Below are positions 10,770 through 22,866 of a DNA stretch of 64,000 nucleotides, one piece after another (the stretch's first letter is position 1; the number at the start of each line of letters is the position of its first letter). The stretch spans positions 5,844,501-5,908,500 of the forward strand of contig NZ_CP109603.1 in assembly GCF_025905425.1 (NCBI RefSeq), written 5' to 3'. A model generated the notes under the pieces. It was not told where the DNA came from, ran no database searches, and saw only the letters and a list, made by a program, of their open reading frames with translations. The position numbers and the translations under genes were made by a program. This stretch comes from Pseudomonas putida (lineage in GTDB: Bacteria; Pseudomonadota; Gammaproteobacteria; Pseudomonadales; Pseudomonadaceae).

Positions 10770-11576
10770 TTGCCGCACCTAGACCCAACCCGCCCCGTGC
10801 ATGTGGTGCAACTCACCGATGCCCACCTGTTCGCCGACCCGGCCGGCACCATGCTTGGCCTGAACACCCGTGACAGCCTGCGCCATGTGGTCGCCCAGGT
10901 GCGGCGCGAGCAACCGTGCATCGATCTGCTGCTGTGCACCGGGGATCTTTCCCAAGACGCCAGCGTGGCGTCCTATGAAGCGTTCCGCGAGCTGACCGGG
11001 GCGTTTGGCGTAGCGACCCGCTGGTTGCCGGGCAACCATGACGAAGCCAGGGTCATGGCCGAAATCGCGCAGGGCACAGACCTGGTACACGCGGTGACCG
11101 ATTTAGGTGGCTGGCGCATCGTGATGCTCGACTCAGCGGTACTGGGGGCGACCCATGGCCTGCTTGAGGAGGCTCAGCTGAGCATTCTGGAGCACGCGTT
11201 GAAAACCGCTGGCGAGCGCCATTGCCTGGTGTGCTTGCATCATCAGCCTGTGGATATCGGCTGCGCCTGGATCGCGCCTATCGGGCTGCGCAATGCCCAG
11301 GCGCTGTTCGCCATCGTCGAACGTTATCCACAGGTGCGGGCGTTGCTCTGGGGGCATGTGCACCAGACCTGGGACGAAATGCGCGATGGGCTGCGCTTGA
11401 TGGCCACGCCGTCGACCTGCATTCAGTTCGCTGCGCAAAGCGAGGACTTCAAAGTGAGCGAAGAGCAGCCTGGCTATCGCTGGATGCGCTTGCATGCCGA
11501 CGGGCGGTTGGAGACCGGCGTGGAACGGGCGCGGGACTTTGAGGTGAAGCTGGATTTCGACAGCCCGGGGTATTGA
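10770..11576 (+). CDS. cpdA: 3',5'-cyclic-AMP phosphodiesterase CpdA
   Basis: CpdA is a cytoplasmic metallophosphoesterase that degrades cAMP. The 268-residue protein has the calcineurin-like metal ligands in order: TDAH (residues about 16-19), GDLS (about 57-60), GNHDE (about 88-92), HH in CLHHQPVDIG, and WGHVHQ (about 193-198). The start is TTG at 10770 with GAGGAGACGG upstream, a rare initiator that may hold expression low. It lies 85 bp after the DUF1249 gene and is followed by a REPIN. Confidence 0.93.
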   Translation: MPHLDPTRPVHVVQLTDAHLFADPAGTMLGLNTRDSLRHVVAQVRREQPCIDLLLCTGDLSQDASVASYEAFRELTGAFGVATRWLPGNHDEARVMAEIAQGTDLVHAVTDLGGWRIVMLDSAVLGATHGLLEEAQLSILEHALKTAGERHCLVCLHHQPVDIGCAWIAPIGLRNAQALFAIVERYPQVRALLWGHVHQTWDEMRDGLRLMATPSTCIQFAAQSEDFKVSEEQPGYRWMRLHADGRLETGVERARDFEVKLDFDSPGY

Positions 11577-11583
11577 CGACCCC

Positions 11584-11704
11584 GGGGCTGCTGCGCAGCC
11601 CTTTCGCGGCGCAAGGCCGCTCCCACAGGGATAGCGTTGGCAAGCGCGAATGCATTCTTCTGTGGGAGCGGCCTTGCGCCGCGAAAGGGGGGCGAAGCGC
11701 CCCC
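11584..11704. repeat. REPIN between cpdA and yqiA
   Basis: Left arm GGGGCTGCTGCGCAGCCC then TTTCGCGGCGCAAGGCCGCTC, mirrored on the right by GTGGGAGCGGCCTTGCGCCG and a GGGGCG/CGCCCC palindrome. Both arms share the GCGCCGCG variant of the second REP flavour. It is the only content of this 246-bp gap. Confidence 0.85.
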
Positions 11705-11822
11705 AGGTTTTGCAGAAAGTGTTGCGAAATCCCCGTCACTGCGTCAAAAGCCGGCGAACGCGCTACACTGCGCGTCCCTGCGCCCGCAACAAGGGCGCGA
11801 AGCCGCAGATTCCGGGGGCAGC

Positions 11823-12431
11823 ATGTCGGGTTCCATCCTCTATATCCATGGCTTCAACAGCTCGCCGCTGTCCAAGAAGGCGCGTCAGCTCGAAGCGGTC
11901 ATGCAACAGCTGGGGCTGCCCGAGCAACTGCGCGTGCCGGCCTTGCACCATCATCCGCGCCAGGCCATCGCCCAACTGGAGCGCGCCATCGCCGAGCTGG
12001 GCGAGCCCTTGCTGGTCGGCAGTTCGCTCGGCGGCTACTATGCCACCTATCTGGCCGAGCGCCACGGCCTCAAGGCCTTGCTGATCAACCCGGCAGTGGC
12101 ACCGCACCGCTTGTTCGATGGCTACCTCGGCACCCAGCGCAACCTCTACACCGATGAGGCCTGGGAGCTGACCCACGATCACGTGCAGGCCCTGGCCGAG
12201 CTGGAAGTGCCAGCCCCCGAGGACGCCAACCGCTATCAAGTGTGGTTGCAGACCGCCGATGAAACCCTGGACTATCGCCACGCCGAGCGCTATTACCGTG
12301 CGTGTGCCCTACGTATCCAGGCCGGTGGCGACCATAGCTTCCAGGGCTTCGTCGAGCGCCTGCCGGCACTGCTGGCCTTTGCCGGCATTGCCCCTGGCGT
12401 GTATGCGTCGCTCGACTTTTCTGTGCTCTGA
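11823..12431 (+). CDS. yqiA: YqiA/YcfP-family alpha/beta-fold hydrolase
   Basis: This 202-residue protein has the compact YqiA esterase fold: ILYIHGFNSSP near the N-terminus (oxyanion region), the nucleophile elbow VGSSLGGYYATYLAE (Ser about 70) and the C-terminal GGDHSFQGF carrying the catalytic His. E. coli YqiA shows esterase activity on short acyl chains, but its physiological substrate is unknown. The ATG at 11823 begins directly at the conserved N-terminus; a longer frame would run through the upstream REPIN. It lies 48 bp before parE, as in E. coli. Confidence 0.9.
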   Translation: MSGSILYIHGFNSSPLSKKARQLEAVMQQLGLPEQLRVPALHHHPRQAIAQLERAIAELGEPLLVGSSLGGYYATYLAERHGLKALLINPAVAPHRLFDGYLGTQRNLYTDEAWELTHDHVQALAELEVPAPEDANRYQVWLQTADETLDYRHAERYYRACALRIQAGGDHSFQGFVERLPALLAFAGIAPGVYASLDFSVL

Positions 12432-12479
12432 CCTTGTATTCTGAGCTTCTTGCATTCACCTGACTGACGACGAGACCCC

Positions 12480-14384
12480 ATGGCCAATCCCAGCGCTAGC
12501 GCCTATAACGCAGACGCCATCGAAGTCCTCTCGGGCCTTGATCCGGTCCGCAAGCGACCGGGCATGTACACCGATACCAGCCGACCGAACCACTTGGCCC
12601 AGGAGGTCATCGACAACAGTGTCGACGAAGCCCTGGCCGGTCATGCCCGTTCGGTGCAGGTCATCCTCCACGCCGACCACTCGCTGGAAGTCAGCGACGA
12701 TGGCCGTGGTATGCCAGTGGATATTCACCCGGAAGAAGGCGTGTCCGGGGTCGAGCTGATCCTCACCAAGCTGCACGCTGGCGGCAAGTTCTCCAACAAA
12801 AACTACCAGTTCTCCGGTGGCCTGCACGGGGTGGGCATCTCGGTGGTCAACGCCCTGTCGACCCAGGTGCGCGTACGCGTCAAGCGTGACGGCAACGAGT
12901 ACCAGATGACGTTCGCCGATGGCTTCAAGGCCAGCGAACTGGAAGTGGTCGGCTCGGTCGGCAAGCGCAACACCGGTACCAGCGTGTACTTCAGCCCCGA
13001 CCCCAAATACTTCGATTCGCCAAAATTCTCCATCAGCCGCCTCAAGCACGTGCTCAAGGCCAAGGCCGTGCTGTGCCCGGGCCTGCTGGTCAGCTTCGAG
13101 GACAAGGCCAGCGGCGAGAAGGTCGAGTGGCATTACGAGGACGGCCTGCGTTCTTACCTGGTCGACTCGGTCAACGAGTACCTGCGCCTGCCGGACGAGC
13201 CGTTCTGCGGCAGCCTGGCCGGCAACAAGGAGGCGGTAGACTGGGCCTTGCTGTGGCTGCCCGAAGGCGGCGACAGCGTTCAGGAAAGCTACGTCAACCT
13301 GATCCCCACCGCCCAGGGCGGTACCCACGTCAACGGTCTGCGCCAAGGCCTGCTGGATGCCATGCGCGAGTTCTGCGAATTCCGCAACCTGCTGCCCCGT
13401 GGGGTCAAGCTGGCGCCGGAAGACGTCTGGGAACGCATTACTTTCGTGCTCTCGATGAAAATGCAGGAGCCGCAGTTCTCCGGGCAGACCAAAGAGCGCC
13501 TGTCGTCCCGTGAGGCGGCCGCCTTCGTTTCCGGTGTGGTCAAGGACGCCTTCAGCCTGTGGCTCAACGCCCACCCCGAGCTGGGCATGCAATTGGCGGA
13601 ACTGGCCATCAGCAACGCCGGCCGTCGGCTCAAGGCCAGCAAGAAGGTCGAGCGCAAACGCATCACCCAGGGGCCGGCGCTGCCGGGCAAACTGGCGGAT
13701 TGCGCGGGCCAGGACCCGATGCGCGCCGAGCTGTTCCTGGTCGAGGGTGACTCTGCCGGTGGTTCGGCCAAGCAGGCGCGGGACAAAGAGTTCCAGGCGA
13801 TCCTGCCGCTGCGCGGCAAGATCCTCAACACCTGGGAAGTGGACGGTGGTGAAGTATTGGCCAGCCAGGAGGTGCACAACATCGCCGTGGCCATCGGCGT
13901 CGACCCAGGCGCCGCCGACCTGTCGCAACTGCGTTACGGCAAAATCTGCATCCTCGCCGACGCCGACTCGGATGGCTTGCACATCGCCACGCTGCTGTGC
14001 GCGCTGTTCGTCCAGCATTTCCGCCCATTGGTGGAGGCCGGTCATGTCTACGTGGCCATGCCGCCGCTCTACCGCATCGATTTGGGCAAGGAAATCTACT
14101 ACGCGCTCGATGAAGCCGAACGCGATGGGATTCTCGACCGCCTGGTGGCCGAGAAGAAGCGGGGCAAGCCGCAAGTCACGCGATTCAAAGGGTTGGGCGA
14201 GATGAACCCGCCACAGCTGCGCGAAACCACCATGGACCCGAACACCCGACGCCTGGTTCAGCTGACGCTAGAAGACGTGCAGGCTACCTGCGAGCTGATG
14301 GACAAGCTGCTTGCCAAGAAGCGCGCGGGTGATCGCAAGAGCTGGCTGGAAACCAAAGGCAACCTTGCCGAGGTCATGGTTTGA
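12480..14384 (+). CDS. parE: DNA topoisomerase IV subunit B
   Basis: ParE is the ATPase subunit of topoisomerase IV, which decatenates daughter chromosomes. The 634-residue product shows the GHKL ATP site (IDNSVDEALAGHA; DDGRGMPVD; GGLHGVGISVVNALS), a transducer domain, and the TOPRIM metal site (EGDSAGG and the DADSDG motif at about residue 500). Length is normal for proteobacterial ParE and short of GyrB. Its stop overlaps the TTG of the next gene (TTGA). parC lies in the same operon two genes on. Confidence 0.97.
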   Translation: MANPSASAYNADAIEVLSGLDPVRKRPGMYTDTSRPNHLAQEVIDNSVDEALAGHARSVQVILHADHSLEVSDDGRGMPVDIHPEEGVSGVELILTKLHAGGKFSNKNYQFSGGLHGVGISVVNALSTQVRVRVKRDGNEYQMTFADGFKASELEVVGSVGKRNTGTSVYFSPDPKYFDSPKFSISRLKHVLKAKAVLCPGLLVSFEDKASGEKVEWHYEDGLRSYLVDSVNEYLRLPDEPFCGSLAGNKEAVDWALLWLPEGGDSVQESYVNLIPTAQGGTHVNGLRQGLLDAMREFCEFRNLLPRGVKLAPEDVWERITFVLSMKMQEPQFSGQTKERLSSREAAAFVSGVVKDAFSLWLNAHPELGMQLAELAISNAGRRLKASKKVERKRITQGPALPGKLADCAGQDPMRAELFLVEGDSAGGSAKQARDKEFQAILPLRGKILNTWEVDGGEVLASQEVHNIAVAIGVDPGAADLSQLRYGKICILADADSDGLHIATLLCALFVQHFRPLVEAGHVYVAMPPLYRIDLGKEIYYALDEAERDGILDRLVAEKKRGKPQVTRFKGLGEMNPPQLRETTMDPNTRRLVQLTLEDVQATCELMDKLLAKKRAGDRKSWLETKGNLAEVMV

Positions 14385-15363
14385 TTCGGCTGCTTCTCGC
14401 CGCTTGCCTTGCACTGTTTGCCTTGCCGAGCCTGGCGGGCCACTGGCCGCAGTTGAAGATGACTGCCGAGCACCCGATCGAGGGCATGCGCGGTGGCAAC
14501 CTGTCCGGCCTGGCGCAGTGCCGAGGCGGGTTATGGGGCGTTTCAGATCGTGATGACGACCGCATCTACCGGTTCGATCAGCAAAATGCGGTGTGGCGCG
14601 CCCAGCCGCTGACTTTCACCCCGCCGCCGGTACCGGAGAGTGGCCTGCCGTGGGGGCTGAAGTCACGCAACTGGGCGGCCTCCTATGTTCGCGGTGGCGA
14701 GCTGGACTTCGAAGGCATCACCTGTGACCAGGCCGGTAATCTTTACCTGGTCAGCGAGGCCCACGCCGCTGTCTTGCAGATCCCCCTCGAAGGCGAGCCG
14801 GACTGGCTGAAAATCGACCCGGCCATGGTGCGACAAGCCCGGGCCAGCGGCATGCTGCTGAACTTCAACGCCTTGTTCGAAGGCCTGACGATCAACCCGG
14901 CAGGCGACCGCATTTGGCTGGCGGCCGAGCGCGAGCGCCGGGGGCTGGTGGCCATCGAGCGCCAGCAATCGGTCTGGACCTGCGGGCGCAGTTGCGTGCT
15001 GCTGAGCGAGGCGGGTGTCGAGATGCAGCCGCCACAGATGCCCAACCCACGCGCGCTGTCGCGTGACTTTGCCGACCTGGCCTGGTTCGAGGGCAAGCTG
15101 TATACCCTGGAGCGTAACGCCTATCGCATCTGCCGCCGCGACGCGGACAGCGGTAAGGTCGAGCGTTGCTGGTCGTTCGCCGCCGATGCGCTGGTCGAGC
15201 ACCGCCGTTACGATCAGCCGTTCGGCCTGGCAGAAGCCCTGGTGATCGATGCCAAAGGCGCGTGGATTGGCCTGGATAACAACTTTGGCAGCCGCGCCGA
15301 TGGCGAGGCGCGCCCGATCGTCTGGCGCTTCGAGGCGCCAGAGGGCGGCTGGAGCGCCAAGCC

Positions 15364-15367
<4 letters not shown>
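14381..15367 (+). CDS. Secreted protein with esterase-like/phytase-like beta-propeller domain
   Basis: This 328-residue product has a signal peptide (MIRLLLAACLALFALPSLA, cleavage about residue 19). The mature part resembles the 'esterase-like activity of phytase' family (PF13449), with GGNLSGLAQCRGGLWGVSD and ELDFEGITCDQAGNLYLVSE strands typical of that beta-propeller. The start is TTG at 14381, overlapping the parE stop, and its own stop overlaps the next ATG, so translation looks coupled through the whole parE-parC block. Several cysteines suggest periplasmic disulfides. The substrate is unknown and the family call is from pattern only. Confidence 0.72.
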
Positions 15368-18151
<2,784 letters not shown>

Positions 18152-18164
18152 CCCGCTGAAATGT

Positions 18165-18193
18165 CTGGAACGGCAATTTCAGAGCCGTTCCAG
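18165..18193 (+). terminator. Hairpin after parC
   Basis: CTGGAACGGC (18165-18174) and GCCGTTCCAG (18184-18193) pair perfectly around a 9-nt loop, 14 bp after the parC stop. There is no U-run, so it may be a mRNA 3'-end stabiliser or a Rho-assisted terminator. The rest of the gap to 18322 shows nothing else clear. Confidence 0.6.
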
Positions 18194-18321
18194 GCAGAAA
18201 TGCTGGAGTCGGACAGCTATTTCGCGGATGATATGGCCCTTGCGGTGCCGGCGTGGCCGTGTGCCCGATTGAATCTACATGAGTATCACTGCGGTCTGCC
18301 TGTGGCGACCGCCTGGATGGG

Positions 18322-19035
18322 ATGATGAAACTTCTGCGCCTTCCATTTGCGCTGTTGATGACGGGCCTTTTAGGGCTGGGCGGATGCAGCATGCATCAGC
18401 CGGTTGCCTTGTACCAGCTCGACAGCGGTGATCCCGGCCAGCCGTCGCAAAGCGCAGGCATGGCTGTGGTGCTCGGCCCGGTGTCGGTTGCCGATTACCT
18501 GCAACGCGAAACCTTCCTGCAGCGTCAGGCCGATGGCAGCCTGAGTTCGGCGACCGACGGTCGTTGGGCCGGCAGCCTCTCGTCTGACATCGACCAGTTG
18601 CTGGTGCGCCAGCTGGCCTGGCGTCTGGACAGCCAGCGCGTGGTGCTGGCTCCGGCGACCGCCGGTTTCAGCCCGGACGTGCAAGTCTTGCTGTCGATTA
18701 CCCGCCTGGACTCCGGCAAGGACCAACCGGCGATTCTCGATGCCCAATGGCGCCTGCTCGACCGTCGTGGCCATGTACGCGACAACCGCATCGTTCACCT
18801 CGAACAGCAGCATGAGGGTAGCGAAGCGTCGCAGGTGCAGGCTCAAGGGCAATTGCTGCAGAAGCTGGCCGAGCAACTGAGCACGGCGGTCAAACCGTTG
18901 GCCAACCAGCCAGCCATCGCTGAAGAAGCGCCGAAAAAGCCGGCTGCACCGGTACAGGTCAAGAAGGCTCCAGAGAAGTCCAAGATCCCGATGGCTTCGC
19001 CGATCCGTACCGATATGGAAGTCTATCGGTTCTGA
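18322..19035 (+). CDS. PqiC-like ABC-transport auxiliary lipoprotein
   Basis: This 237-residue precursor has a lipoprotein signal peptide with lipobox LGGC (Cys22). The body matches the PqiC/YmbA (DUF330) pattern: YQLDSGD, VVLGPVSVADYLQRETFLQR, then WAGSLSSDIDQLLVRQLAWRL. PqiC-type lipoproteins sit in the outer membrane and accompany MCE lipid-transfer systems, but no pqiA/pqiB-like genes are adjacent. The C-terminal 45 residues form an unusual Pro/Lys/Ala-rich tail. ATG codons at 18322 and 18325 are both possible. A strong terminator follows. Confidence 0.75.
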   Translation: MMKLLRLPFALLMTGLLGLGGCSMHQPVALYQLDSGDPGQPSQSAGMAVVLGPVSVADYLQRETFLQRQADGSLSSATDGRWAGSLSSDIDQLLVRQLAWRLDSQRVVLAPATAGFSPDVQVLLSITRLDSGKDQPAILDAQWRLLDRRGHVRDNRIVHLEQQHEGSEASQVQAQGQLLQKLAEQLSTAVKPLANQPAIAEEAPKKPAAPVQVKKAPEKSKIPMASPIRTDMEVYRF

Positions 19036-19052
19036 TGGTTCCGTCAGATACG

Positions 19053-19081
19053 AAAAAGCCCGCACATGTGCGGGCTTTTTT
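19053..19081. terminator. Rho-independent terminator (bidirectional)
   Basis: AAAAAGCCCGCAC and GTGCGGGCTTTTTT form a perfect palindromic hairpin with A and T tracts on either side, between the PqiC-like gene and the convergent AhpA/YtjB gene. Confidence 0.93.
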
Positions 19082-19083
19082 AT

Positions 19084-19124
19084 CTGCTGCGCGGCCCTTT
19101 CGCGACGCAAGGCCGCTCCTACAA
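19084..19124. repeat. Single REP half-element
   Basis: CGGCCCTTTCGCGACGCAAG then GCCGCTCCTACAA matches one arm of the second REP flavour, with no partner arm nearby. It lies just past the 3' end of the convergent membrane-protein gene. Confidence 0.7.
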
Positions 19125-19127
19125 ACG

Positions 19128-20597
19128 TCAGGCGCGGCGCTCGTGCATCCGCGCCAGCTGGCGCTCCAGCATCGACGGATACGGCTCCATCAGCCGCTCC
19201 ACGCAACACGCGCCTTCCGGGCTGGCAATCGGGCGGATCCGTGCGCGCTGACGAATCAGTGCGTCATCACTGATCTGGCGCTCCACCAACAGCAGGTTGC
19301 GGCTGTGCTGCGACAGTGCCAGGGCATCCTGGGCCTTTTCGGCCATCAGCAGGTCGACCAGCTCCAGCCCTTGCAGGTCGTTGCCCAGGGCCAGGCCCAA
19401 CTGCAGTTGCAGGGTAATGCCGCTGTCGGCCACTTCGATCTGCAGGGCATGGCCAAGCGCGCGCAGCAGTTCGCCACAGCAAATCGCATTGGTCAGGTAG
19501 TCCTCGCCACAGTCGCGGCTGTGGAACAGCACCAGGGTGCTGCCGTCGTTGAGCGTGTGGGTTTCACCGTCATACAGTGAGGCGGCGTGCTCCAGGCAGT
19601 CGCGGTAGCGTTCCAGCAACTCGGTCAGGCGCGTGCGCGGCAGGCGGCGCAGTTGCTCCTGAGAGCCGAGCTGCACGGCCAGCACAGCAGTGTTCTGCGG
19701 CTCGTCAGACTCGAATGGCACAGCCTTGGGCGCACTGTCCTCGTTGTCCAGCAGCCCGGCAAAGGCTTCATCGTCTTCTTCGTCAACCTGGGCGACAACC
19801 TTGGCGCGCGGGGCCGCCTTGGGCGCCGGGGCGGCCTCGTGCAGGTCGTCGAAGGTGTCTTCTTCGTCCTCGTCTTCCAGCTCTGGCTCAGGCTCAGGCG
19901 GTGGCGGCGGGGCCAGGCGAGCATGCAGCTGGCGGGCGATATCGCCGATTTCGTCCTGGCGGTCAGTGGCCGGGGTGTAAGGGTGCGGGTCGCGCAGCCA
20001 GACCCGCAGCTGCAGCAGCGGCGTGGTGATGTGGCGGGCCTGGCGCAAGCTCAGGCTCAGTGCCAAGGCCAGCAGGATGGCGGCGAGGATGCCCATGCTC
20101 TGCAGGCTGATGAGCATCGGCTGCTGGAACTGGCTCATGTCCAGGCTGATGCGCAGTTGCCCAGCCGTGACATCCTGGAAGGTGATTTTGGTCTGGTACA
20201 GGCCTTCGGCTTCGCCCAGCAGGCTGTTGCGTGGGCGTTGCCCGGCTTCGGCGAGGATGCGGTTGTCCACGCTGTAGATGGCCGCATGGGCCACCAGCGG
20301 GTTTTTCACCAGATTGCCCAGCAGCACGTTGAGGCTGAGGATGTCGTTTGACACCAACAGCTCAGTTGCCGACGTGGCCGTCTGCGTGGTCAGGCTCTGG
20401 CCCAAGGCGTCGGCCTGCTCGTGCATGGCCTGCTTGAACTGCAGGCCCATCACGCAGGCGTAGATGACCAGCGCCAGCGCCACCAAGAAAATGTTGGTGA
20501 AGGCGATGCGCAGCGCCAGAGGGACGCGACGTTGACTCAGGGCACGATAGATCATCAGGAAGAAGTTGTCTGGCTTGACGGGGGTGGGCCGGTTCAC
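19128..20597 (-). CDS. AhpA/YtjB family membrane protein
   Basis: This 489-residue inner-membrane protein has a TM segment near residues 28-50, a periplasmic region of about 120 residues, a second TM near 170-190 and a HAMP-like stretch. After that comes an acidic/proline linker (PPPPPEPEPELEDEDEEDTF) and a long cytoplasmic region with nucleotide-cyclase-like spacing but no visible GGDEF or cyclase catalytic motif. The family assignment rests on its divergent placement next to serB, as ytjB (smp) is in E. coli, and the same topology. Start is a GTG at 20597. Function is unknown; a signalling role is inference. Confidence 0.75.
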   Translation of the reverse strand: MNRPTPVKPDNFFLMIYRALSQRRVPLALRIAFTNIFLVALALVIYACVMGLQFKQAMHEQADALGQSLTTQTATSATELLVSNDILSLNVLLGNLVKNPLVAHAAIYSVDNRILAEAGQRPRNSLLGEAEGLYQTKITFQDVTAGQLRISLDMSQFQQPMLISLQSMGILAAILLALALSLSLRQARHITTPLLQLRVWLRDPHPYTPATDRQDEIGDIARQLHARLAPPPPPEPEPELEDEDEEDTFDDLHEAAPAPKAAPRAKVVAQVDEEDDEAFAGLLDNEDSAPKAVPFESDEPQNTAVLAVQLGSQEQLRRLPRTRLTELLERYRDCLEHAASLYDGETHTLNDGSTLVLFHSRDCGEDYLTNAICCGELLRALGHALQIEVADSGITLQLQLGLALGNDLQGLELVDLLMAEKAQDALALSQHSRNLLLVERQISDDALIRQRARIRPIASPEGACCVERLMEPYPSMLERQLARMHERRA

Positions 20598-20732
20598 AGA
20601 GCTCGGCTCTTAATGGCATAAAAGTGAGGGGCAGTATAGCGACACCGGTTTTGTCGGCAAAGTATCGTTCGCGCCCGATGGTCACGGAAAATCGGTAGAA
20701 TGCGCATTTTTCATCGAAGTCGGAGTCCGGTC

Positions 20733-21947
20733 TTGCGCGAAATCGTCCTGATCAACATCACAGGTGAAGACCGTCCAGGTCTCACTGCGGCCATCACCGG
20801 CGTCCTGCTGCAGGGTGGTGTGAACATCCTCGACATCGGCCTGGCGGTCATGCACGGCACTTTGTCGTTCGGCATTCTGGTCGATATTCCGGACAACGAA
20901 GTGGCCACCAGCCTGTTGCAAAGCGTGCAGAGCAAGGCCCATGAGCTGAATCTGCAGGCCCGCTATACGCCGATTTCCGAGGCGGATTACCAGCATTGGG
21001 CCGATGGTCACGGCGATGCGCGCCATATCGTCACCCTGCTCAGCCGCAAGATCACCCCAGAGCAATTGCAACGGGTCAGCGCGGTCATCAGCCAGTACGG
21101 CCTGACCATCGAGCGCATCGAGCGCTTGTCTGCCCGCGTGGGCCTGGATGCTGACACCGAGAACGGCAAGGCAGCCATCGAAATCTCTGTGCGCGGCGAG
21201 CCGAGCGATGGCCAGGCGCTGCGCGCGGACTTCTTTGCTCTGGCAGAAGAATTAAGTGTCGACATCGCCTTCCAGAAGGACGACCTGTTCCGTCGCAATC
21301 GCCGCCTGGCGGTGTTCGACATGGACTCGACCCTGATCGAGGCCGAAGTCATCGACGAACTGGCCAAGGCCGCGGGCGTCGGCGAGCAGGTGGCAGCGAT
21401 CACCGAGCGGGCGATGCGCGGCGAACTGGACTTCCGCGCCAGCTTCAAGGAGCGCATGGCGTTGCTCAAGGGCCTGGATGTGGGGGTGCTGGATGAAATT
21501 GGCGCATCGCTGCGCTTGACCGAAGGTGCCGAGAACCTGTTCGCCGAGCTCAAGCGCCTGGGTTACAAGACTGCGATCCTGTCCGGTGGCTTCACTTACT
21601 TCGCCCGCCAGGTGCAGGCGCGCCTGGGTATCGACTACGTGTTCGCCAACGAGCTGGAAGTGGTGGACGGCAAGGTGACCGGCGTGGCCGTGGAGCCGAT
21701 CGTCGATGCTCAGCGCAAGGCAGAACTGCTGCAGCAACTGGCCAGCGAAGAGGGCCTGCAACTGGACCAGACCATCGCTGTGGGTGATGGCGCCAACGAC
21801 CTGCCGATGCTGTCGCTGGCGGGCCTGGGCGTGGCCTTCCGTGCCAAGCCGCTGGTGCGTCAATCGGCCAAACAGGCGATTTCGACCTTGGGGCTGGACG
21901 GTGTGCTGTATCTGCTGGGGCTGCGAGACCGCGACGCGCGCGGTTGA
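20733..21947 (+). CDS. serB: Phosphoserine phosphatase
   Basis: SerB catalyses the last step of serine synthesis (phosphoserine to serine). The 404-residue product has N-terminal ACT-like regulatory domains (ITGEDRPGLTAAI; SRKITPEQLQRVSAVISQYG) and a C-terminal HAD domain with the nucleophile motif FDMDSTLIEAEVIDELA (residues about 194-210), ILSGGFTYFA and VGDGANDLPML. TTG at 20733 is chosen because GGAG at 20722-20725 is well spaced; an ATG at 20700 would add 11 residues without homology. Confidence 0.94.
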   Translation: MREIVLINITGEDRPGLTAAITGVLLQGGVNILDIGLAVMHGTLSFGILVDIPDNEVATSLLQSVQSKAHELNLQARYTPISEADYQHWADGHGDARHIVTLLSRKITPEQLQRVSAVISQYGLTIERIERLSARVGLDADTENGKAAIEISVRGEPSDGQALRADFFALAEELSVDIAFQKDDLFRRNRRLAVFDMDSTLIEAEVIDELAKAAGVGEQVAAITERAMRGELDFRASFKERMALLKGLDVGVLDEIGASLRLTEGAENLFAELKRLGYKTAILSGGFTYFARQVQARLGIDYVFANELEVVDGKVTGVAVEPIVDAQRKAELLQQLASEEGLQLDQTIAVGDGANDLPMLSLAGLGVAFRAKPLVRQSAKQAISTLGLDGVLYLLGLRDRDARG

Positions 21948-21956
21948 TTCGAGCTT

Positions 21957-21979
21957 TTGGGGCTGCTTTGCAGCCCCAA
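21957..21979. terminator. Hairpin between convergent serB and psd
   Basis: TTGGGGCTGC and GCAGCCCCAA form a perfect 10-bp stem with a TTT loop in the 46-bp gap. No U-run follows on either strand. Confidence 0.65.
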
Positions 21980-21993
21980 GATCTATCAGGCAA

Positions 21994-22857
21994 TCAAGCC
22001 TGCACAGGCGCTGCCAGTTGCTGGCCCATGCGCACCGCCGAGCCGGCACCCAGGCTTTCAGCCCACTTCACCTGCTCTGGCCCGAACAGCACGATGGCGG
22101 TCGAACCCAGTTTGAAGCGGCCCAACTCGGCGCCTTTTTCCAGGTGGATCGGCGCACGGCTGGCTTCGTCGTAACGGAAGGTCTTCAGCTCACGCTTGGG
22201 CGGCGTTACCAGGCCTGCCCAGACCGTTTCGATCGAGGCAACGATCATTGCACCCACCAGCACCACGGCCATCGGCCCGCGCTCAGTGTCGAACAGGCAG
22301 ACGACCCGCTCGTTACGGGCAAACAGCTCGGGGACGTTTTCCGCAGTGGTCTGGTTCACCGAGAACAGGCGACCCGGGACATACACCATTTCGCGCAGAG
22401 TACCGGCCAGCGGCATGTGCACGCGGTGGTAATCCTTTGGCGACAGGTAGATGGTGGCAAATTCACCGCCCATGAACGGTGCAGCCATGGCCGGGTCGCC
22501 GCCCAGCAGCTCCTGCGCGCTGAAACCGTGGCCCTTGGCCTGGAAGATGCGGCCGTGCTCGATCGGGCCAAGCTGGCTGACAGCACCGTCGGCCGGGCAC
22601 AGAATGGCGCCAGGGGTTTCATCCAGCGGACGGGCGCCGGGCTTCAGGGCACGGGTGAAGAACGCATTGAAGTGCTCGTAAGCGCTCAAGTCCTCGACCA
22701 GGGCCTCGGACATGTTTACCTGGTAGCGCTTGGCGAACCAGGCGGTGAAGGCATTTTTGAACCAGCGTGCACGGCACTCGGCAATGCAGCCGGCCAGCCG
22801 CGACAGCAGGTGGTGCGGCAGCAGGTACTGGCTGATGATGAACAAACGGGATTTCAT
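21994..22857 (-). CDS. psd: Phosphatidylserine decarboxylase proenzyme
   Basis: Psd converts phosphatidylserine to phosphatidylethanolamine at the inner membrane. The 287-residue proenzyme carries the self-cleavage motif LGST (residues 250-253), where Ser252 becomes the pyruvoyl group of the alpha chain. [10 protein letters not shown] and [13 protein letters not shown] are also conserved. The rhodanese gene ends 9 bp upstream on the same strand, so the two are co-transcribed. In E. coli psd adjoins rsgA; here motAB and three other genes lie between them. Confidence 0.95.
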   Translation of the reverse strand: MKSRLFIISQYLLPHHLLSRLAGCIAECRARWFKNAFTAWFAKRYQVNMSEALVEDLSAYEHFNAFFTRALKPGARPLDETPGAILCPADGAVSQLGPIEHGRIFQAKGHGFSAQELLGGDPAMAAPFMGGEFATIYLSPKDYHRVHMPLAGTLREMVYVPGRLFSVNQTTAENVPELFARNERVVCLFDTERGPMAVVLVGAMIVASIETVWAGLVTPPKRELKTFRYDEASRAPIHLEKGAELGRFKLGSTAIVLFGPEQVKWAESLGAGSAVRMGQQLAAPVQA

Positions 22858-22866
22858 GCAGGTTCC

